A DNA stretch of 64,000 nt from NCBI GenBank assembly GCA_964494475.1, contig CAZBRS010000028.1:11689-75688 (forward strand), given 5' to 3'. Shown here piece by piece: positions 63,101 to 64,000 of this stretch. Source of the stretch: CAZBRS01 sp964494475. GTDB taxonomy: Bacteria; Myxococcota_A; UBA9042; CAZBRS01. Numbering within the stretch: position 1 is the first letter of the stretch; the number at the start of each line of letters is the position of its first letter. Under the pieces are notes generated by a model. It was not told the DNA's origin, did not search any database, and saw only the letters and a list, made by a program, of their open reading frames with translations. The translations under genes were made by a program, and so were the position numbers.

Positions 63101-64000
63101 CAACGGCACCGTGCGCCAGTCCGAGCAGGGCGTGGCCCTCGAGCTCGCCTACGAATACAAGGGCTTCGCGCTGCATGGCGGCACCACGCCGCTGGGTTAC
63201 CCGCTGCAGACCTGGGTGGCGGGGCTCGGTTGGGGCGGCTCGTTCGGCGACCTCTCCGTGGGCGTCGAGCTCGCGCGCGATCTGCTCGGCGACAGCCTGC
63301 TGGCCCACGCGGGCGCCGTCGACCCCGTCACGGGCGAGGAGTGGGGCCTGGTCACCGCCAACGGGGGGCGCGTCGACGTGGCCTACGCGCTCGACCCCCT
63401 GCTCTTCTACCTGTTCGGCGGCTACGCCTGGCTCATGGGCACGGGCGTCGACGACAACCAGCGCATCGAGGGCGGTGGCGGCGTGCGCTGGCGCCTCAGC
63501 CGCACCAAGAACCCCTCGGTCTCGACCGGGCTCTCGATGCTGTTCTTCCACTACGAGAACAACCTGCGCTACTACACGGTGGGCCACGGCGGCTACTTCA
63601 GCCCGCAGATGTTCGTGAACCTCGCCGTTCCCATCGAAGTCTCGGGAGAAGTCGACCGACTGCTCTACCGCGTGGGCGGCGACGTGGGCTTGAACTGGTT
63701 CCACGAAGACGGCGCGCCGTTCTACCCCCTCGACGCCGGCTCCATGGCCGCGCGCGGCTCACGGCTCGACCCCCAGGGCGACCCCGTGGCCAACGTGTAC
63801 CCCGAGCAATCGAGCCTCGGCATCGGGCTGAACGCCCAGGCGCTCGTGGCCTGGCGCTTCACCTCGCAGTTCACCGCCGGCCTCCAGGCCCAAGCGCACT
63901 TCGCGGGCGACTACCAGGAGGTCGTCGGCGGGCTGTTCGTCGGGTACGGCTTCCGCACGGGCGGAGCCCCGGCGGCGCCCTGCGTTCCTGGGTACTGGCA
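60093..64000 (+). CDS. bcsC: Cellulose synthase subunit C: TPR periplasmic scaffold and OM porin (3' end outside window)
   Basis: At least 1302 codons, open to the window end. The signal ends at SWA (residue 23), then an Ala/Thr/Pro linker. From about residue 60 to about 840 there are many TPR-type helix pairs (for example DKVAEMWRKVLRSFPSYAPALVELS, GDVEKAEAIYKAQREKYKADPLALVGLAKVAMKRGHLKVAKELLEQA, DAREAYAVFERRLKADPKDLEAREGAIRAA). From about 880 on, beta-barrel sequence resembling the BcsC C-terminal domain appears (SARYSADLAAAPLFRYRHGEPG-type start, later ALHGGTTPLGYPLQTWVAGLGWGGSFGDLSVGVELARDLLGDSLLAHAG). It exports the glucan through the outer membrane, with the TPRs binding peptidoglycan and chain. 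Overlap with bcsZ shows operon membership. Confidence 0.9.
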   Translation, partial: MRLIHALLPWALAGLAAPAGSWAQTPGATATPAGTATPPATATPAAASSAATPAAPVDPVLQQLLNNVDFWRTRGDDDKVAEMWRKVLRSFPSYAPALVELSQYESRKGNKEKSKQYIDELRRVQPDHPEITRLERSTEMGEKYNVLLAQARTLLKAKRTKEALEAYRKAFGNQQPVGSLALEFYTTLGGEADGWDEARAGLERIAKERPDDEEVAFANARHLTYRQQTRFEGIKRLEAQYKASRLPDVKKRLREAWRLAIEWSRQNPANTALLKAYLAEGDDPEVRQWLAALSAVQARTNAYLVGDRAFEAGDVEKAEAIYKAQREKYKADPLALVGLAKVAMKRGHLKVAKELLEQARTLARWYPQLWKPLLDEVDFWLMMREADVKRAAGYLQEAESLLQQAAARSPANVVHVDLMLANIYAAQGKRAAARDRFEAVLVKDPNSAAALAGVVQLLADEGRVDEASTYDLRLQKLSPSAKMGEADLESLRVTKARSQALLLAATGRDERAREVLVKALERDPGNKWLLHDLVNRHLAVRDAREARVYLDELLSQEPSTPKAQLAEARVLAEEGRLAEAYKVASTIPSDGSDLDLEAMRRDLLVRSTIARVVQQAGVGNGEQARRTLETLEIDVAEHPALLAGVASAWCELGETERGYTLMTKVMARVKEPSAALRLQYGTVLLMVGRYTDLTTLLNDASWQERLTLNEQQSLRALRVGLVMERVERDRTRGDLTSAFRHLRPLLHDYPDEPRVLVSLGNLFLDKGDAREAYAVFERRLKADPKDLEAREGAIRAAAKLGYENDARALIDEGLETFPRSARMELIAARYELSEGHDQAALERLQKALVVDEEERDVRVRRDGDEGAELQAEDASRLRPESDYDEILAVAADRFGLTPEEQQAELPKKRWSVRREILDEIGRLEARYSADLAAAPLFRYRHGEPGLGRMFQFRLPLEAGLPIGFLGRLRLLIAPDVVYAGTLDLDGSAAERFGRVGTLTLASGNGTVRQSEQGVALELAYEYKGFALHGGTTPLGYPLQTWVAGLGWGGSFGDLSVGVELARDLLGDSLLAHAGAVDPVTGEEWGLVTANGGRVDVAYALDPLLFYLFGGYAWLMGTGVDDNQRIEGGGGVRWRLSRTKNPSVSTGLSMLFFHYENNLRYYTVGHGGYFSPQMFVNLAVPIEVSGEVDRLLYRVGGDVGLNWFHEDGAPFYPLDAGSMAARGSRLDPQGDPVANVYPEQSSLGIGLNAQALVAWRFTSQFTAGLQAQAHFAGDYQEVVGGLFVGYGFRTGGAPAAPCVPGYW

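Overview
The window looks like one scaffold of a GC-rich Gram-negative bacterium, most likely a myxobacterium-like member of the Myxococcota (Deltaproteobacteria in older usage). The evidence is the third-position GC bias, the many exported lipoproteins built from Cys-rich CGxDGCGGxCGxC repeats and DNDCDG/GLDDDCDG motifs, a DUF1565 plus Gly-rich surface protein, and a complete outer envelope (BcsC, TolC, LolA-like protein, OM barrels). I see no rRNA, tRNA, CRISPR array or transposase. Genes are tightly packed, usually overlapping by 4 bp (ATGA, GTGA, TTGA). Intergenic spaces are all under 300 bp. Three runs of 100 Ns occur; two are almost certainly assembly artefacts, because each is flanked by the same 55 bp on both sides and collapsing them restores one continuous reading frame.

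Layout. 1-3111 (-): GT-C-like membrane protein, unknown anchored protein, DNDG-repeat lipoprotein, pgsA and a lytic transglycosylase. 3205-8282 (+): aldo/keto reductase, then a 1333-residue lipoprotein with eight Cys-rich units and a glycosidase-like (DUF5722-like) domain. 8315-16630 (-): penicillin-acylase-type lipoprotein, DUF819 membrane protein, DUF3788 protein and a giant DUF1565/Gly-rich/MopE-motif surface lipoprotein. 16849-24166 (+): TetR regulator, RND adaptor, an RND permease fused to a TolC-type channel, and two small exported proteins whose N-termini are encoded by palindromic repeats. 24267-27327 (-): NFACT/RqcH-type protein, moaC and an SMP-30-like propeller lipoprotein.

27534-31786 (+): a HybA-like four-cluster ferredoxin and a single polypeptide joining an NrfD/HybB quinone-site membrane domain to a 14-heme cytochrome with an octaheme tetrathionate reductase-like core. 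31862-34856 (+): PhnD-like binding lipoprotein, membrane diguanylate cyclase with HAMP and an intact I-site, and a small membrane protein. 34816-42733 (-): ABC ATPase, two FtsX/MacB-type permeases, LolA-like protein, OM barrel and DUF2079 membrane protein, suggesting a trans-envelope lipid or lipoprotein export cassette. 42790-45152 (+): GT39-like protein and thiD. 45147-48789 (-): POT peptide transporter overlapping an M24 peptidase, and a Tae4-type amidase. 48943-51683 (+): two exported lipoproteins of unknown role. 51680-52921 (-): FMN-binding protein and a TrmN6-like methyltransferase. 53156-64000 (+): a cellulose operon (small ORF, bcsQ, bcsA with PilZ, bcsB, bcsZ, bcsC, the last running off the end).

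Three themes connect genes. c-di-GMP made by the ligand-linked cyclase could activate the PilZ-bearing cellulose synthase. Electrons could pass between quinol, the NrfD domain, the ferredoxin and the multiheme reductase. Several envelope machines (tripartite efflux, ABC/LolA/OM barrel, cellulose secretion) span both membranes. The most unusual architectures are the RND-TolC fusion and the NrfD-multiheme fusion. All functions are inferred from sequence reading alone; no database search was run.
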